Shown here piece by piece: positions 1-21,469 of a DNA stretch of 64,000 nt. The position numbers and the translations under genes are program-made. The notes beneath the pieces were generated by a model. That model was not told where the DNA came from and did no database searches. It saw nothing but the letters and a program-made list of their open reading frames with translations. Every line of letters starts with the position of its first letter. The first letter of the stretch is position 1. The DNA is taken from NCBI RefSeq assembly GCF_004664715.2, contig NC_051083.1, positions 113,732,347-113,796,346 of the forward strand, given 5' to 3'. Origin of the DNA: Peromyscus leucopus. Taxonomy: Eukaryota > Chordata > Mammalia > Rodentia > Cricetidae.

Positions 1-56
1 AGGAGGATTTGAGGTCAGCTTGGGCTACACAGATGAGACCTTGTCTCAACAAAAAG
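1..56 (+). repeat. B1 SINE, 3' part cut by the window edge
   Basis: It reads gaggtcagcttgggctacac, then the A-rich tail after ccttgtctc. Confidence 0.75.
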
Positions 57-1260
57 GAACTTGCCATTCAGAAGTCAGGCATGTCAAGAGGTTACAGAAG
101 CCGTGTATGGTGTGGTTTGACAGTATTCAGATAGGCCCAAAATGCTGTGGGAGCTCAAAGGGCTGGACAAGGGCACCTGGATGATTGGAATACATGGCCT
201 GGGAGAGATGACGAATGGTGTATACTTAGTATAAATAGTTACCAGGGAATGATGTTTGGATTGAGGGCACAATCTGAGCAAAGGCTTGGAGAGGAGAATT
301 TTAAGAGTCAACAGCAGTTTCATATTTTCATGCTTATGGGTTTTTTACCCACACATTAACTGGAGACCATTGTCAGGTTATGAGAAGGCTAGAAGCGTGG
401 ACTGATGCTAAAGCTAGTGGCCTCTTAAATCTGGGATCAGACAGTTGTGAGCTGTCATGTGGGTACTGGGAATTAAACCCGTGTCCTCTGGAAGAGCAGC
501 CAGTGCTCTTAACTGTTGGGCCATCTCTCCAGCCCCAGCTGGTGGCCTCTTAATTAAAAGTTCTTTGAGTGCTTTCCTGTGTGGAATAGGGAAGAACTAA
601 TACCGCTCACTACTGTGCACCTTGCTTGAGAGCCTAATCTTTCCAGTGGGCGCTCAGTTTACCAAACTCTGGATAGATGAGACTTTATAAAGAACAAGAG
701 TTTCGCTGAGGTCAGTTCCCCCTCTGTGCCAAGGTCAGTTAATGTTGATCTTGCCAGGATGGTCCTCTTCTGGTGTTGAGAGCACTCCTATCAACTTCTG
801 GATTTTCATGCCTGGTCTCTAGATGATAGAGGTGATGGAGAGAGGTGAACTAGGCAGTATGTTGCCGCTTTCATAATCTGGTCTAATCAGAAAATCTGTT
901 GGGCATTTTATTGTGTTGGGTCTTGACGTGTTTTCAAAGAGTCAGGTATGCCCAAGGCATCCTGGACCACAAAAGGGAGTCACCAAAGGTTCAGGCATGC
1001 TGGATTCAGAAGGAGGGCAGGCCTGGTTCTATGTTTCCCCCTTAGAGGGGTAGTTTTCACTATTGGGGGGCCGACCACTGCAACGATGTGTCACTGGGTG
1101 CATGATCCTCCCAGGCTCAGGGCCCCCTTCTCCCGGAGCTTGGGTTCAAGCTACAGACACATGCCTCGATCGTTCTCCCATTTCAAGAGAGAAAGTGCTG
1201 GTTCGTGAAAGTGTCGCTAAAGGCAGGCCAAGGAGAGAGGAGCATCAGATCCAGGGCCTG
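57..1260. other. Intergenic sequence, with a B2-family SINE (minus) at 433-536
   Basis: The SINE ends in the reversed B2 head, ccatctctccagcccc. The remainder shows no gene, motif cluster or recognised repeat. Confidence 0.7.
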
Positions 1261-1740
1261 TCGAGGGATTGGTGATGGCCCGGAGCCTGCTTTTGCTTTT
1301 CTAGGGAGTGCGCAGGGAGCCCGGGAGGCCAGCAGACTCTTGTTCACCTGCGAGTTCGTGAGGCTGGGGGCGGGGCCAGGGAGCGAGCGGTTGGCCAATG
1401 AGGAGGAGACACTCCGTGGACCGCTGAACTCTCCTTGGGAAGGAAAGGGGACCGAGGGTAAAGTTAGAAGCTCCAGAGCTAGGGTGGTTGTCGGCGGGAA
1501 CCCGAACCTCCCCGGGAGTCAGAGAACGTGGTCAAGGGACAGGAAGACGCCCGCTTAGCCCGCTCCTCTGGGAGCGGTGGGCCACGCCCTGACCGCCCCT
1601 CCCTCCCCGGGCTCCGCCTGGCTGGCCCACCGTCGCCGGCTCCACAGCGCCACCTGCTGGATATTGGCTTCTATATCTGGCGCACCGGGCACAGGCGAGA
1701 GGAGGCTGCTGAGGCTGGGAGCCCAAAGTTGGCTCGCCCT
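1261..1740 (+). promoter_or_regulatory. CpG-rich segment with GC box and CCAAT box, candidate promoter
   Basis: I count about 33 CpG in 480 bases at roughly 60% GC, far above the flanks. A GC box (GGGGGCGGGGCC) lies at 1366-1377 and a CCAAT box (TTGGCCAATGAG) at 1391-1402. A CTCF-like motif follows at 1645-1660. A consensus plus-strand donor lies downstream at 1991. There is no TATA and no coding exon. The target gene is unknown, and it lies about 2.7 kb beyond the Elf4 poly(A) site. Confidence 0.5.
1645..1660 (-). promoter_or_regulatory. CTCF-like binding motif
   Basis: The minus strand reads CCAGCAGGTGGCGCTG, which fits the CTCF core (CCASYAGRKGGCRS) at nearly all positions. It lies inside the 1.26-1.74 kb CpG cluster. 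Confidence 0.6.
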
Positions 1741-2059
1741 GGGACCAGAGACTCCAAAGCCCTAGGCAACTGCCTTTCTGAGTACAGTCAGCAAGCTTGT
1801 GACCATCAGAAAAACTTGGTTGTCCCCGCCCGAGGAGGAGGAGGGGGTGACATTTCTACCTCAGTTCCACCCAGGGATGAGGAAATAGTGCTGAGGCAGT
1901 CGCTGGAAGGGAGACAGTGGCAGTTGTTTGGGAGTCGCCTGTCAGCAAAGCATAGTCGAAAGCAACTCTGAGCTCCTGGTGAACCCAACGGTAAGTAAAC
2001 ATGTGGGTAAAGGGAGTAGCTGCCTGAAATGTTGTGTGATGGGTCAAAATGCTGTACTC

Positions 2060-2240
2060 GGGGCTGCGGATGTAGCTCAGTTGGTAGAGTGTTTGTCCAG
2101 CCATACAGGAAGCTCTCTGGGTTCCATCTTCAGCACCAAATAAACGGGTTTTGGCAACGAATGTATGTAATCTCAGAACGGGGTCACATAGTCAGCTCCA
2201 TGAGACCCCCCCCCTTCCTCCAATGACATCAAAACAAAAC
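2060..2240 (+). repeat. ID element (tRNA-derived) with B4-type tail
   Basis: gctgcggatgtagctcag is the A box of the tRNA-Ala-like ID head. A worn B1-like half follows. It is a SINE and not a tRNA gene because it ends in an A-rich tail. Confidence 0.8.
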
Positions 2241-2317
2241 ATTGTGGTAGGATTGGCCTACCTGTCCTCTTCCTGCTGTCATGCAGAAGGTTGCACAATT
2301 GGAATCTGGACTCATTC

Positions 2318-2500
2318 GTCTTTTCAATAAACATTTATTGAGCACCTACTGTGTGTCAGGCACTGTGGCTAGGTGCTGGGGATACATCATTGACTAGCAC
2401 ACAGCTCCTGTCCTGGAGGAGCTCACAGTCTATTGGAGGGGGAACGTACATAAACACAATTAAAGAACTACATACAATGTGCTACAATAAGAGGTATATA
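2318..2500 (+). repeat. L2 LINE 3' end
   Basis: It contains the hallmark series aataaacatttattgagcac, ctactgtgtgtcaggcactg, ctggggatacatcattgac, and a 'ggagctcacagtctattgg' segment. Confidence 0.8.
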
Positions 2501-3012
2501 CAAAGTGCTGTGGGAGCCGGGGGAGGGAGACACAGCCGCTGGGAGGTGCAGATCTTCACTTGACTCCTGACTCCATTAGGCCATCACGAAAGCGGGGCTA
2601 TTTCTGCCACCCGACTCTGCTTAAAGTAAATCTTGCTCCTGAGGTTCTCCTCCAGTCTCTTCCGTAACTCTTGTCAGCAAGGGTTAGTTACCTGGGTAGC
2701 TAGTTTAACACTTTGTGTAGAAAAGAAACCGGACAGGGAGGTGTCTTTAGGATCAGAGGATGTTCAAAGTAATAGAAATCTTGGGTGTTAAGATAGGGGA
2801 CGGGGTGTACCGTGGGGGCACTGAGCCAGGAATGGCAGGCCCAGGGCAGTGAAGCACCCGGGGTAACTGTCTGAGGAGAGGGGAGGACAGGGGTCACCTA
2901 CCTCTAGGTCCCCATCTCTCATCAGATCAATCAGTAACTAGTCATTGATGCTCATCTGCTCTGTAGTCTGCCCCATTTTGTGGTGAAACAGTGATGCCTA
3001 TCCCTCATGAGA

Positions 3013-3058
<46 letters not shown>

Positions 3059-4147
3059 GACTAAATCGGTCCGGATCTAAACTTAAGGTCTATGTAACAG
3101 TTTGTGATTACGATAGAGATGTCAGGCTGTTTATAATCGCCTGCCCATCAAGTGGCAGTTACAAGTTGGAATTAAACTTAAGAACTGGCTGCTTCTACCG
3201 AATTCAGTCTTGAGACAGAATTTTTAGTTGTCAGTGAGGAGAGAAAACATTTTGGTTGAACAGAACCCAGGAAAGAAAATGATAGGTGGGAATTTATGGC
3301 AGTAATAAATTCAAAGACCATGGAATCCTTTTGGAGTAGTACCTTGGAGTGGGGTGGGGAATATTAGATAGGACCACCAGCTTTGAGCTTTGTTTCCTGG
3401 TGAGGCTGACACCAAATTTCAGATCTTTCTAGAATTACTGCCATTAGCTCTCCAAGTGCTCCCCAATTCCTGCAGGACCCCTTGGGCCATGTCATGACTA
3501 AGAAACTAAAGGGTTAGTGCTAGGCCTCTAGAAAAGCCTGGAGGGTATTTGAAATATTGCCCCACCTGCGGGCCAGGACTCACTGCAGGCCTTTTAGCAG
3601 AGAAGGAGAGAATAAGTGGCCTGCAAGATGAGAAGTCACACTGGACAGGGTGCTGACGTGTTGGGAAGGGGGAAGCTGAGCAGCATGAGCTAGGCTGCAT
3701 GCTCTGGGAATGTAGACAGGCTGGATGTCAGGAGATGAGGAGAGGGGCAGGGTCAAGTGCAGGTAGCCACCAGACATCTCAGAGATCTCAAGTCTAGGTC
3801 AGGAAGCAGCTCACTAGAGCTGTGAGCCACGGACTTAGAAAAGTAGGCTCTGGATTGCAAACTCATTTCAAAGACCTGGCCCATGACAATGGTGGGATCC
3901 TTGGAGAACAGCCACATATAAAGAGATGATGAGGAGCCCACACAGAAACAGAAAGTACAATAGGTGGAGGCACGGCAAGTGTGGGCTAACAAGGACTGAG
4001 AACCATGGAGAAGATATAGATATAGAAAGTGTTGATGGCCCTAAGATAATTTCCTTGAAGTTAGGAAGTATATACAGATATTACATTCCAGGTTGCTGCA
4101 AGACCACCCCAACTCACACTGTGCCTTTGTGCTCATTAAAACTGGCT
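2501..4147. other. Intergenic sequence beyond the Elf4 3' end, no gene seen
   Basis: Apart from the CA repeat this is mostly unique sequence with no convincing exon on either strand. Synteny predicts the Bcorl1 3' end farther out, but no Bcorl1 coding sequence is visible. Confidence 0.5.
3013..3054. repeat. (CA)n microsatellite
   Basis: About 21 uninterrupted CA units. Confidence 0.98.
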
Positions 4148-4400
4148 GAGCTGGGGGTGTAGCACAATTGATAAGCATGCTTGTCTAGGCTGCACAAAGC
4201 CCTGGGTTTGATCCACAGAAGCACTCGAACTGGGCATGGTGGTACACACCTGCAATTCTAGCATCACAAGGTGGAAGCAAGAGAACCAGAATTTCAAGGT
4301 CATCTTCACCTACATAGCAAGTTCGAAGCCAACAACGACTATATGAGATACGACTATATGAGATACTGTCTCAAAAAACTAAAACCCCAATACAACAGCA
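4148..4400 (+). repeat. ID_B1 (B4) SINE
   Basis: An ID head (gggggtgtagcacaattgat) is fused to a B1-like body (gggcatggtggtacacacct) with an A/CAA-rich tail. It ends about 60 bases from the predicted Elf4 cleavage site. Confidence 0.8.
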
Positions 4401-4461
4401 ACAATAACAGCAACAACAATGCTGAACTTTTCTCAAGATGCTTATTTCCAACAATCAAGAG

Positions 4462-6118
4462 ATTGCCATCATAAGCTGATTTTATTAGCACAGACAGTTC
4501 AGTGCCAATTGCTGGGAATGTAGCAAGTGTACCTGCATAACCACAGATGGTTCCTTCCCCCAGGGAAGGAGACAGAACAGTAGAGGAGAATGGTGACCAG
4601 CCAGGGAGGTAGTTAGGTCAAGTGGGTGCTTTGGCACAGAGGACACAGGAAAGGTCCTGGAGCACTGGTTCACATTAACCAAATTCACCAGAGGCTAGAG
4701 TTGCTTCTGGGCTCGACATCTCTAAGCATTGCCCCTAAACCTGGTAGGAGAGAGGCAAGCTGATTCAAGGAAGGGAGACGGAGGCCCTCGGCTGAGAGGC
4801 TGACTTAAGAGAGATTAGGAGAACCCTTTGCAGATACAGACTAGAAGCAGAGAGTCGAGTACTGCCGATGGGAGCCGTGGGAACTTAGGTGTGCTAGCTC
4901 TGTCTTCTTGAAGAAAGAGCTGGCTTAGGTGGGACAGCCGGGGATGAAAAGCAACGGTCCACCTGAAGTCTTTCCCAGCCACTGTGAGAGGGAGAGGGTG
5001 GGGCAGAGAGCAGAACTGTGTGGCTGGAGATGGGGTGCCACCCCACTAGCCTCAGCAACTCGTGCCAGGTGGAACATCTCAGGGCAAACGGAATGAGGAG
5101 GGAACCTGAGATAGGGACCGAAGAGCACTGTGCCAAGCAAAGCTGCTGCCAGTCAAGCCCAGGGCCGATCTTCCACAAGCAGCCAAGAGCCCTGGCCACA
5201 AGCATTCCGTCCATTCAGGCCTGGCTAGGCGTTATCATTGGGGCTAACTACAGGGAAGCGCTTTGCTCCACATCCTTCCGGGAAGTAGTACTCCAGGTTC
5301 CAGCCTGATGGCAATGTGACTATGGCAAGCAATTGCTCCCACGGCTAGGTGTGCTCCTTTCCCTCCGCTATGGTGTTAACACCCGTGACCTCGTGTCCTT
5401 AGCAATGTCCTCTCAGCATGTGTACCCAGTGAAGCTCGCCTACCTAGACCTGTTCCATCTCCATGACATCTCTCCAGACTGGGGGCATCCAACTGCCACT
5501 TTCTAGTCTCAGAATGGCATTGTGGTTGGCGGGGGGAGGGGGGGACACAGAGAGACACAGAGAGAGCTTTCTCTTAAAACTGCCTCATGTCTGTGGCTGA
5601 CCTAGGAATGGACGGACACATGCACACATACAAGCACACGCACACACACTTACTTGAAGAAAAGACCTGACATCGACATCCCATCCTCCTCAAAGAAATG
5701 AAGACACAGATCCACAAGTGCACACAAATGCGTACAAAGATATTCACATATGGGATGGTAAGTTCCCCGCGTAGGGAGTCGAGATAACGAAGTATGACCA
5801 GGCTTAACTCTTCCCATGCGGCCTCTGACCAGCTCTGGCCACACGCTGTTTCCTGACTTGGGGCTTTCCCTCCATCACCAAGTTAGCCCATTATCCTTCC
5901 AAGAGTGTATCTACTCCCTAGTGCTCTTGAAGGCCATGGTCCGATGCCAGGGATGCTTGAGCAGGGCATAGTTTGATCATGGCAATGTCAAAACAGGCCT
6001 GGGGACTTGGTATCAAATGTATCCCACCCCATTAGACGTAAGGGCAGGTATTCTATTTAAGTCCACATGAAAATGCTTCACAATGTTGCCTGGTAGGTCA
6101 TACTTTGGATCCCTTTGT
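4462..6118 (-). other. Elf4: Elf4 3' untranslated region
   Basis: About 1.65 kb of mostly non-repetitive sequence lies between the stop codon and the only canonical AATAAA on the minus strand here. It includes an AC-rich stretch near 5607-5650. The length is an inference from the signal position. Confidence 0.75.
4481..4486 (-). terminator. Elf4: Elf4 polyadenylation signal AATAAA
   Basis: On the minus strand the sequence reads AATAAA, then about 20 bases later a GU-rich stretch (TTGATTGTTGG). It is the only canonical signal I see between the stop codon and 4400. Cleavage would fall near 4460-4470, just short of a SINE. Confidence 0.75.
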
Positions 6119-15500
<9,382 letters not shown>

Positions 15501-17440
15501 ACTGGCTTGTGCCAGAGCTGACAGTGACACTCCCCCGGCTCCCTGGAGCTGCGGTGGTTTCTCGATGAAGAGATGTTACCCGGGGTCCCTTCGGATCAAT
15601 CTAGGGCCTTCTCTGAGCCTCCGTGGAGGATATTCAGAGTTGGAGTGGGTGTGGCCTAAGCCAGGCTCAAGACTGCATGCTGGGCTAAGCCAACCGCGAG
15701 AACAACCTAAGGAGAAGGGAGACATGGAGGCAGTGAGTAAGTCAACTTCCTTGAGCTCTGTGGCCAGATCAGCTGCGGAACTGGAGAGGATCTGCTGTGC
15801 CCAGACAGACTTCCAGCAGAGCGACAGCAGAAAGGGACCTGGCCTGGCACAAGGCAGTAGCAGGAAAAACCTCCCTAACTACCCTGGCTTGAGAAAGACT
15901 CATGTAGGTGTGGGCGTGAGGGGGCCAGAGTGCTCATGGGCTCAGTTTACCTTAGAAGTGAGGCCCAGCTGGCTCAGAGGAGCAGTCTGTAGAGGAAGCA
16001 ATGCCTCCCTTGGGGGGCGGGGAGGGTTGTCATGGCTGGTCATATGCCTCGCATGCTTATTAGCAACCCCACTCCCACTGCCCCCCACAGGGTGGCCTCC
16101 CTCCTGTGCGGCATGTGGCTTTGTGCTCGTGGCTGAGCTTCGCTTTCAGTTTCAAGACTGAACTGTCACCCTGCCTGGGAACTTGGGAGGAGAACCCCGG
16201 CTGGGGGGGAGGGGCCAGCAGAACCTTCCTCATCCTCTCTGGCTGGCCCAGCCCCCATATTCCAGGAAACCTCGGTCTGCTGAAGTCTCTCCCCAGTGCC
16301 TCGTAAGCTAGCAAGGCGTCGCAGCCGTCTGTTGCTTCCCAGCCTCTACTCCTCCACTGCCAGAGCCCCAGGGTGCTTCTTGCGCGGTCACACCCATGGC
16401 CAACTCCCAGAGACCTGATCTCCACAGACTCCGTCAGTCCGACAGTCTGCTCTGCTCTCCCACCGGGAACACACTGGTCTTTGCACTTGTCCAGGTACCA
16501 GGTCTTTGGCCCTTTGGGTTCCTTTCAGTGTGTGATGTGTTTGCAATGTGTGGATAACTCCAAGCAGGCCGATTCAACCACCACCGGAGCCAGGAGAACA
16601 CAGGCTACCCACAAGAGCACCATCCCAACGCCTTGCCACTCTGTTAGTAGAGTCAGGGTGGCAAATCCTTATCCTGGCTGGGAAATAAATGAGGAACAGA
16701 TGGGGGGACAACGAGGGGTGGCACAAGTGACCTCTCTGATGACCGCTCTCCTCCACAGGAGACACCCAAGCCTCTCCCACTTCCTTTCCGTTAGCCCACA
16801 GGGCTAGCCCCGCCCAGTCTCCGCCCCCACACCTTTCCACCTACTCCATCAAACAGCCTGGAGAGTTACTCAGCTCAGCTTTACCCATCAGAGCTGAATT
16901 TCCCTTTGGATGGGAGAGGGAAATCTGCTAGGTCCATCCTCAGTTGGACCGTAAGGGTGGGAGGGGGGTGGTGGTGGTAATAGTCGTGTTTTGGTTCCAC
17001 GATTCCACCTTGCCCCACCCAAACCTGCACGGGGACCCTATCCCTCAGTGGCCCGCAAGACCTAGCAGGACCATTTGTGCCTGGCTCCCCTAGCCTGAGT
17101 GCCCTCAAGGCCAGCATTCCGATGCTCCTGCCCTCCCACAGGCCTGTCTGTCTGCCCTTAGGAAACGTTCTCATAGTACTCAAATGAAAGGCGATCACTT
17201 TCATCTAAACCCACTTCGTCTCAGCATGAAACTTCTGCCTCTGCTCCTGCCCCAGGTCATTCACTGGGGCCCTTCTTTTTTCGGGTTTGTTTGTCTTCTT
17301 GTTTTCTCTTCAGACAGCAGCGTTTCATTTTCAAAAGTTCTGCTGGCGCTATTTGCTTAGGAAACCTCGATGCGTTTTCCTTACCTCCCCTATTAGACAC
17401 TGGCTTGTACTTGGTTTATGGAATGAACACAAGAAAAAAG
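15501..17440. other. Elf4 intron 1, 3' end, SINE-free
   Basis: Close to 2 kb without recognised repeats, apart from a polypurine/G-rich piece near 16955-16980. Part of it just above 15500 must be 5'UTR and acceptor. Lack of SINEs can mean constraint, but none is demonstrated. Confidence 0.5.
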
Positions 17441-17442
17441 GA

Positions 17443-17900
17443 GTAGTGGGCGTGGTATCCCATGCCCGTAATCCCAATGTTGGAGAGGCTGGGGTGGATG
17501 GATCACTGTGGTTCGAGGCTAGCTTGGACTATAAAAACCAGGTTTGGGGAGATAGCCCAATCTTTAAAGTACTTTCCGTGAAAGCATGAGCACCCCAGCT
17601 CAATGAAAAAAAGCCAGGTACAATGGAGCACGCTTATAATCGCCCGGCTCGGGTAGTGGGACAGGCAGATTTCTGGAACCTGCTGGCAAGCTAGCCTATT
17701 CTGTGAGCCCTAGGGTAATGAAAGACCCTCCTCATTACCAACACCAAGGAGGACAATTCCTGAGAGGCTGACCTCTGGCCTTCCACAGGCATGATACACA
17801 CACATGCAGGTTAGAATCAGTACATATGTGCACCCGCATGAACACACTGCCCACACACACACACACATACACATGAAACCAAGCCAAGGAAAATAAATAA
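17443..17900 (+). repeat. Old B1 followed by B2/B4-like SINE
   Basis: Worn B1 (gtagtgggcgtggtatccca, ttcgaggctagcttggacta), then a B2-type body with 'gaggctgacctctggccttc' and an AC-rich tail. Confidence 0.6.
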
Positions 17901-20102
17901 ATGAAAAAGGAACAAAAGAAAAGACGAATGAGTGAATGAATGGTACTGGCCTATGAGCAGTCTACGGTCTATTTTTGGAGCGGTATAGGGCTAAACGTAC
18001 GCTGACTGCAGTTGAGAAAGCGCAAGCTCAGAGGTTCCATTGATATTATGTTTGCATTTCTAATTACGGAGGCGCACTGTTCGTCTGCTGTGAGTGTACA
18101 AACAGACCCCAGGTGTATATGCGTACTCAGGGTGTGTGCCAAGTGTGGGGACAGATGCGTGAGAGGCTCTGTGTGTCAAAGGCTGCTCTGGTCTGGCCAG
18201 CTTGCAAAGCCACAAGCTCAATCATAGGTTCCTCCTCCTGCTCCTTCAGGGCAGGTAGCCTGAGCTGCCTGGGTGAGAATGCTGTGGAGAGGATGGGGGG
18301 GAGGGGGTGGGGGGGGGGGGGGGTGGGGGCGGCGACTAGGCAGGCCAGGCTTCTGCTGGTCAACAAGGATGTTTGACTGTGTGCTTCCCAGAGAAGAAAA
18401 GGCCAACCCCAGCATAGGCGTGGGGCCTATGGGCCTCAGGTGAGTGACCCTCAACCCTAGGTCCACTCTGCTAAGGAAGTAGAGGGGAAGAAAGGTCCCC
18501 AGAGCGCTGTGTTGGATTGCAAGGCCTTAGCCATCACCGTAGAAAGTGGAAACGAGTTTGAAATGAGAGTGGCGATTCCAGCAGCATTCTTCTACGTACC
18601 CACACGCATGTTCAAGTATCTAAACGCCCATCGAGTGCTGGAAGAGCTTAGAAACCCATCTCCGGTGATCTGCTTCTTCCTGAAGCTAAGGCAGCCCGAG
18701 TGGCGGGTGGGGGGAGCAAGGCTAAGAAACCTACCATGGAACTTTTCAGTCCAGAAATTTCCCCCTCCCCCTTCAAAAGTTTGAGGATTTGAAAGTGAGA
18801 GGTGGAGAAAAGCTCATTTGCATGTTCACTCACTCTCCCCCCGTCCCTCAAAATAACCTCCCTCTCCCAGGAACTTGAAACCAAAGAAGCCACCACCAGA
18901 GAAGGCACACCCTATTGGAGGTCGGCGAGAAACACACGAAGGTTCTTCTGTCCAGGGTCCTCTCAAAGCCCTTTGGCTGGCCACAGCTTCAGCGGCCTAT
19001 AATCCCCCTGGACACTGCCTTACTCGTGAGTGGAGATGGGAAGACACAGATGGCTCGGGCAAAGGCCCTTTTCAAATCGGTCTTCCTGGAGCGGGAAACG
19101 ATGCCTGGCCGCTGCACTGAAGGCTGCCGCGCTTTGCAAGAGTGTGAACCAGAAGAGGGAGCAGAAAGGCCCGGGCGCCTGTAAACACACACCTCTGGCT
19201 CCCAGGCTCCGGCTGCACTTCAAACCCAAAGGGGCGCAGAAGTGCTTTAGGCTGATTCTGCATGACCACAACCTGCAGACCCTTCCTTCCTGGGGCTGTC
19301 ACTGGGACACATCAAGCGGCGTCCAGCGCCCATCCATCTAGGCCTCCCCTACAGGAGGCAGCTCTGATGTGAAATCAGATGTCCACAATCTCTACCAAGT
19401 GAGTTTAAAATCTAGGCTTCATCAGCTGAGTCAATGGCTCTCAGAATTGTTGGTAACACCCATGGCATGTTCACGCATGCCAAGAAACATGGGGGCCAGA
19501 TGGTCAGCTGGGCCACACAGCACAGCTCTCCTCCAGTTCCTCATCCTCTCAGAGCCAACTGTCACCCCTGAAATACCTCATTCTCCATGAAACCTTTCTG
19601 GAATTCTTTGGAAAGGAAATGACAATTTCCTCCACCGTCCCTCCCCCTACAGCCACAAACAAAATGGAAGCTGCCTCGGGAACAGAACAGCTGTCCCCTC
19701 TACGTAAATGCAGCCTTTCCTCCGGCTAAGCTCGGAGGAGATGGCGCCCGATGCACTATGTGACCAGTGGCCTGCATTTAAGAGCTGGAGGCCCAGGGGC
19801 CTGAATGGAGCGTGCAGTCCCGGACAGAGCAGAGCTCAGCCATCTGCAGAACTCAAAGCCGCCACCTTGTCCCAGGGAGGGCTGCACTCCAATCAGCCAA
19901 CTGAATCCTCTTTCTTGAGCAAGGGCCCCCCCCCCCCGTAAGGTGGCTCCAGCCACAGCTCTGTTGTCAGCTCCTTCTCCTCTGTCCCTTTCTGTCTACG
20001 GCCCCCTCCACTGGAGATGAAATCCGGAAGGCGGAGGGGGAAAGAAAGGTTTTGCAAGGTTGGGGTTTCTCTACGCTTATTTGCAAAAAAAATCCAGGTT
20101 CC
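17901..20102. other. SINE-free part of Elf4 intron 1
   Basis: It includes the G-run at 18296-18336 and the octamer at 18816. No exon is recognised. Confidence 0.5.
18816..18823 (+). promoter_or_regulatory. Octamer motif ATTTGCAT
   Basis: An exact POU-factor octamer in a SINE-free stretch (about 17.9-20.1 kb) of Elf4 intron 1. A single 8-mer has a fair chance of random occurrence. Confidence 0.3.
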
Positions 20103-20107
20103 TAAAC

Positions 20108-20222
20108 TGGGTGTGGTGGGGGCATGCCTTTAATCCCCATACTTAGGAGGTCGAGACTTGAGGACCCTGAGTATAAAGCCAGCCTGGGCTACATAGCGAG
20201 AACTTTGCCTTTAAAAAAAATC
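20108..20222 (+). repeat. B1 SINE (older)
   Basis: ctgggtgtggtgggggcatg to gcctgggctacatagcgaga and an A tail. Confidence 0.8.
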
Positions 20223-20225
20223 AAG

Positions 20226-20545
20226 GACTGGAGATGTAGCTCAGTAGAGTGTTTCCCTGGGCAGTGGTGGCGCATGCCTTTAATCTCAGCACTTGGGAGG
20301 CAGAGGCAGGTGGATCTCCAGACCAGCCAGGGCTACACAGTGATTTCCAGGCCAGGGTTAAAAAAGAAAAGCTGGGGTTATAATTCCCAGCACTGCATAA
20401 AAACAGACCTGTTGTTGGCACTGGCTCTCCCTGCCCAGGGGAGGTTGAGATAGGAAATCAGAAGTTCAAGGCCTAGGTTACTTAGCATATTGATGCCACC
20501 CTGTACCAGACCCTGTCTCAAAAAACAAAACAAAAACCTTCCCCA
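20226..20545 (+). repeat. ID_B1 (B4) SINE split by a B1
   Basis: The ID head (ggactggagatgtagctcag) stops near 20257. A B1 occupies about 20258-20365, and the B4 second half resumes at about 20370 (ataattcccagcactgc) with a tail near 20520. Confidence 0.75.
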
Positions 20546-20697
20546 AACAAAACGGCAAATCAGAAAAAAAAATAATAATAAAGGAGAGACATATTAAAAA
20601 CAAAGCAAGAAAACCCGAGGAAATAAGTATGAAAACCAGAAAGCAGTCACACAAAGCGTAAGCTTCAGGTGACCTCCAGAGGACAAGGGTGTCACAC

Positions 20698-20766
20698 TCA
20701 CCATTATGTCCCCCACCCCACCCACCATTATGCCCCCCCACCATTATGTCCCCCACTTCCCCACCC
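20698..20766. repeat. Short tandem repeat, unit about 16-22 bases
   Basis: The unit ccattatgtcccccac recurs about three times with spacer variation. Confidence 0.8.
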
Positions 20767-21279
20767 CAGGGTTGTAGGAGATGGAGGGTTCCAGTTGTTG
20801 GCTGAGAAGAAACTCCTCTCCTGGGTTGGGAGCCCTTGGGGGTAGTGTGCTCTGTCCCCCAACAGCGTCACCCCGCCCAGCCCTTTGGGTTGTGGTTATG
20901 TAGCAAGAAAAGCACTACAGAAGCCCTAATATAGGAGAGGAAGGGGAGAAGCAGGGGGAGGGGGCCGACAAAAGGAACCAATTTCCTCAGTCACTCTGAG
21001 AAAGCTCACTGAGCACCCTCTGGAGGGGCCTGGGGCCACCACATCCTTGTCTCTAGTGCCTTAGGGAGAGAGGCAATGGTGGGAAAACAGACTGCAGGAA
21101 GGGAGCCAGGCTGAGGAGGGTGGGTAGTGAACTCCTGAGGATCGAGGCGTTGCCAGTTGCAGCCTAGAAAGTGCAGTGGGGGTCCTGCAGACCCTATAGC
21201 CAGAAGGGGCGGGCAACAGAGGTCCCTGCAGACCCTAAGAGCATGCGCCTTTCAGGTAGAAAACCTAGAGCTATCTGCC

Positions 21280-21400
21280 TTGGAACTTAGGCAAGTCACT
21301 ACCCTATGCAAAATGGGCCCACCTACCTAGTCCTAGGTAGGGGCTGTTGCCAAGGGTTCTAAAAGAGTTAACGTAGGCAAAAGCACCCTGGTATGTCCCA
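21280..21400 (+). repeat. Possible MIR fragment
   Basis: gcaagtcactaccctatgca then aaatgggcccacctacc resembles the MIR core and 3' half. Confidence 0.4.
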
Positions 21401-21469
21401 AACAGCACATGTCATTTATTTTATTTTTTCCCCTTCTTTCTCTTTTTTTTCTGTCCCTTTCTTTTGAGG

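Noticed and set aside
1..4400. Bcorl1 3' end, expected by synteny
   Set aside because: No Bcorl1-like coding sequence or convincing plus-strand poly(A) site was found. It probably lies outside the window.
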